Source: QHVT01 sp036399015
GTDB taxonomy: Bacteria; Acidobacteriota; Thermoanaerobaculia; Gp7-AA8
Length of the DNA stretch: 64,000 nt
Assembly: GCA_036399015.1 (NCBI GenBank)
Contig: DASWNW010000093.1
Coordinates: forward strand, 156,572 to 220,571
Direction of reading: 5' to 3'
Positions 62,042 through 64,000 of this stretch are shown piece by piece. Every line of letters starts with the position of its first letter. Within the stretch, counting starts at the first letter, position 1. The notes beneath the pieces are model-generated. The model saw nothing but the letters and a program-made list of their open reading frames with translations. It did no database searches and had not been told where the DNA came from. The position numbers and the translations under genes are program-made.

Positions 62042-63310
62042 ATGCGACTGAACGTAACCAGTGAGATCGGCAGGCTGAAGAGTGTGCTGGTCCACCTGCC
62101 CGGCCGGGAGATCGACCTGATGGTCCCGCCGATGATGGCCCAGCTCCTCTTCGACGACATCCTCTACGGGCAGGTCGCGCGCGAGGAGCATCGCCGCTTC
62201 CAGCAGTTGATCCGCTTCGTCGCCGACGACGTCCTCGACCTCCAGGACCTGCTCGAGGAGGTGCTCGAGGATCCCGACGTCAAGGACCACATCGTGCGCG
62301 ACCTGGGGAAGCGCAACCGCCTCAAGCGCAAGCTCGTGACGCGCCTCCTCGACATGCCGCCCGCCGCGCTGGCGGAGGTGCTGATCTCCGGGATCGCCAG
62401 CAACACCGAGACGGGCGAGCTGCCGCAGTTCGACCTCTACCCGATCCCGAACCTCTTCTTCATGCGCGACCCGCAGATCGTCCTCGGCGATCGCGTCGTC
62501 GTCTCGTCGATGGCCACGCAGGCGCGCCGCCGCGAGTCGCTCCTCTCCAAGTACGTCTTCGAGAACCACCCCCACTTCAAGCGCGACGAGATCTTCTGGG
62601 TCGACTTCATGGAGACCGAGCCGGAGCGCCCGATGCCGCGCAACATGCCGACGCTCGAAGGGGGCGACGTGCTCGTGCCGCGGCGCGACCTCCTCCTGAT
62701 CGGCATCACCGAGCGGACGAACAAGGCCGGCGTCGAGGCGATGCTGCGCGCGCTGAAGGCGGCGAATGCCGGCGTGCGGTCCGCGATCATCGTCGACATC
62801 CCCCGCGCCCGTTCGTTCATGCATCTCGACACGATCTTCACCTTCATCAACCGCCACGAGTGCCTGATCTACCCGCCGGTGATCCTGCCGAGCGGCAGCC
62901 AGGCCGCCAAGGTGACGACGGTCGACCTCACGAAGAAGCGCGGCCTCGACTACTCCGACCAGAAGTCGCTCCTCGCCGCGCTCAAGAAGAAGGACTTCGA
63001 CCTCGAGCCGATCTACTGCGGCGGCGAGAGCGCCATCGACCAGCAGCGCGAGCAGTGGACCGACGGCGCCAACGCGTTCGCGCTCGCGCCGGGCATCATC
63101 CTGCTGTACGAGCGCAACGTGCGCACCGCGGAGGCGCTCGCGAAAAACGGCTACCACATCGTCTACGAGGACGACCTGCTCCTCGGGCGGACGGAGCTCG
63201 AGACCTGGACCGACAAAAAGTACGCGTTGCAGATCGCCGGCAACGAGCTGTCGCGCGCGCGCGGCGGCCCGCGGTGCATGACCATGCCGCTCGAACGCGA
63301 GGAGCTGTGA
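62042..63310 (+). CDS. arcA: arginine deiminase
   Basis: A 422-residue enzyme hydrolysing arginine to citrulline and ammonia, first step of the ADI pathway. Active-site parts: PNLFFMRDPQ, LEGGDVLV, FMHLDTIFTF, and the nucleophile Cys near the end in RGGPRCMTMP. The N-terminus (VTSEIGRLKSVLVHLPGRE) is the standard start of the family. The next gene, carbamate kinase, begins at the base after the stop codon, so the two are coupled. An ornithine carbamoyltransferase would be expected nearby outside the window. Confidence 0.95.
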   Translation: MRLNVTSEIGRLKSVLVHLPGREIDLMVPPMMAQLLFDDILYGQVAREEHRRFQQLIRFVADDVLDLQDLLEEVLEDPDVKDHIVRDLGKRNRLKRKLVTRLLDMPPAALAEVLISGIASNTETGELPQFDLYPIPNLFFMRDPQIVLGDRVVVSSMATQARRRESLLSKYVFENHPHFKRDEIFWVDFMETEPERPMPRNMPTLEGGDVLVPRRDLLLIGITERTNKAGVEAMLRALKAANAGVRSAIIVDIPRARSFMHLDTIFTFINRHECLIYPPVILPSGSQAAKVTTVDLTKKRGLDYSDQKSLLAALKKKDFDLEPIYCGGESAIDQQREQWTDGANAFALAPGIILLYERNVRTAEALAKNGYHIVYEDDLLLGRTELETWTDKKYALQIAGNELSRARGGPRCMTMPLEREEL

Positions 63311-64000
63311 TTGTCTGAACGAGCCTCCAAACTCGCCGTCGTCGCCTTCGGCGGCAACGCGTTGCTGCGCCCGGAAGACCGGGGCACCCAGGAAGAGCAG
63401 ATCGCGCGCGCCAAGCAGGCGGCGCGGTGGCTCGCCGAGATCGTCCGCTACGGCTACAAGCTGATCGTCGTGCACGGCAACGGGCCGCAGGTCGGGAACA
63501 TCCTCATCCAGGCCGAAGAGGCGTCGACGAAGATCCCGCCGCAGTCGCTCGACATCGCCGTCGCGCAGACGGAAGGCTCGATCGGCTTCATGCTGCAGCA
63601 GGCGATCCGCAACCGCCTGGAGGCGATCGGCGTCGGCGGGGAGGTGGCCACGATCCTCACCGAGGTGGAGGTCGACGCGAACGACATCGCCTTCAAGCGG
63701 CCGACCAAGCCGATCGGCCCCTTCTTCACCCGCTATCGCGCCGAGGCGCTCGAGCGCGACCTCGGCTGGACGATGAAGGAAGACTCCGGGCGCGGCTGGC
63801 GGCACGTCGTCCCCTCGCCGAAGCCGCTGCGCATCCTCAACATCAACACCATCGCCCACATGCTCGACACTGCTGCCTGCGTCATCGCGGCGGGCGGAGG
63901 CGGCATCCCGGTCGTGCGCGGCCGCGACAACGCCTGGCGCGGCATCGAGGCCGTCATCGACAAGGACTACGCCTCAGCCAAGCTGGCCACCGACCTGAAG
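63311..64000 (+). CDS. arcC: carbamate kinase, 5' part
   Basis: The first 230 codons of a carbamate kinase, cut by the window end. It begins TTG SERASKLAVVAFGGNALLRPED and contains VVHGNGPQVGNIL, the conserved TEVEVDANDIAFKRPTKPIGPF (core FKRPTKPIG) and AAGGGGIPVV. The enzyme makes ATP from carbamoyl phosphate, giving the energy yield of the ADI pathway. The TTG start directly abuts the arcA stop. Confidence 0.94.
   Translation, partial: MSERASKLAVVAFGGNALLRPEDRGTQEEQIARAKQAARWLAEIVRYGYKLIVVHGNGPQVGNILIQAEEASTKIPPQSLDIAVAQTEGSIGFMLQQAIRNRLEAIGVGGEVATILTEVEVDANDIAFKRPTKPIGPFFTRYRAEALERDLGWTMKEDSGRGWRHVVPSPKPLRILNINTIAHMLDTAACVIAAGGGGIPVVRGRDNAWRGIEAVIDKDYASAKLATDLK

Noticed and set aside
61988..63859. 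Long upstream extension of the 61157 minus-strand frame
   Set aside because: It lies antisense to arcA and arcC and lacks protein-like composition; the signal peptide fixes the start at 61987.

Overview
The window is a GC-rich (roughly two-thirds GC), densely packed stretch of bacterial chromosome with short gaps, many 4-bp stop/start overlaps and almost only housekeeping or conserved-hypothetical genes. No phage, transposase, CRISPR array, rRNA or ordinary tRNA was seen. An 808-residue duplicated MacB/FtsX permease of the ADOP (acidobacterial duplicated orphan permease) type, the many ECF sigma/anti-sigma pairs and the general gene content point to Acidobacteriota or a close relative. This assignment is an inference with moderate confidence.

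Layout. 1-5.8 kb: ABC export operon (ABC-2 permease, membrane protein, HlyD adaptor, ADOP permease, ATPase). 5.8-13 kb: tmRNA (minus), nadC, a response-regulator diguanylate cyclase, an Hpt protein, CBM9-like and PDZ proteins, a histidine kinase/OmpR regulator pair and cysK. 13-18 kb: an ECF sigma/anti-sigma pair bracketed by two Spy/CpxP-like periplasmic proteins, then envelope and TPR proteins. 18-26 kb: purD-purE-CDF transporter-YdeI operon (minus), a second ECF operon with a secretin-like protein, an esterase, a PolX/PHP protein with altered polymerase residues, and pyrF. 26-35 kb: secreted proteins, HNH nuclease, D,D-carboxypeptidase, purM-purN, an M28 peptidase and a FabH-type synthase. 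35.4-38 kb: a scrambled region with two 21-bp tandem arrays of one family, a third GC-rich 21/42-bp array, a truncated fabH copy and a decayed hslO fragment. 38-43 kb: lipoproteins, a LytS/LytTR-type pair and hslO. 43-50 kb: a peroxiredoxin whose peroxidatic cysteine codon is TGA (probable selenoprotein, with a SECIS-like hairpin), a GrdB/PrdB-like protein, AraC regulator, lipoprotein zincin, Tat-signal mini-protein plus amidase, third ECF pair and an aldo/keto reductase. 50-64 kb: speA, a TPR protein, metH behind a SAM-II-like riboswitch and terminator, a siroheme-decarboxylase-like protein, prfC, Hsp20, and arcA-arcC running off the end.

Two kinds of intergenic repeats are scattered throughout. 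One kind is long hairpins whose arms are built from short tandem microrepeats (five sequence families, eight clear or partial copies). The other is REP/BIME-like units with a GGAG tetranucleotide beside a 3-nt-loop hairpin. Several supply stop codons, a transcription terminator, or coding sequence to neighbouring genes.

Functional themes: arginine use (speA, arcA, arcC), one-carbon/methionine and cysteine metabolism (metH, cysK), purine, pyrimidine and NAD synthesis, thiol and selenol redox defence (selenoprotein peroxiredoxin, Hsp33), and envelope stress signalling by three ECF systems and two two-component systems. Several genes have a TANNNT box 5-10 nt before the start codon and no Shine-Dalgarno sequence, which suggests frequent leaderless transcripts.
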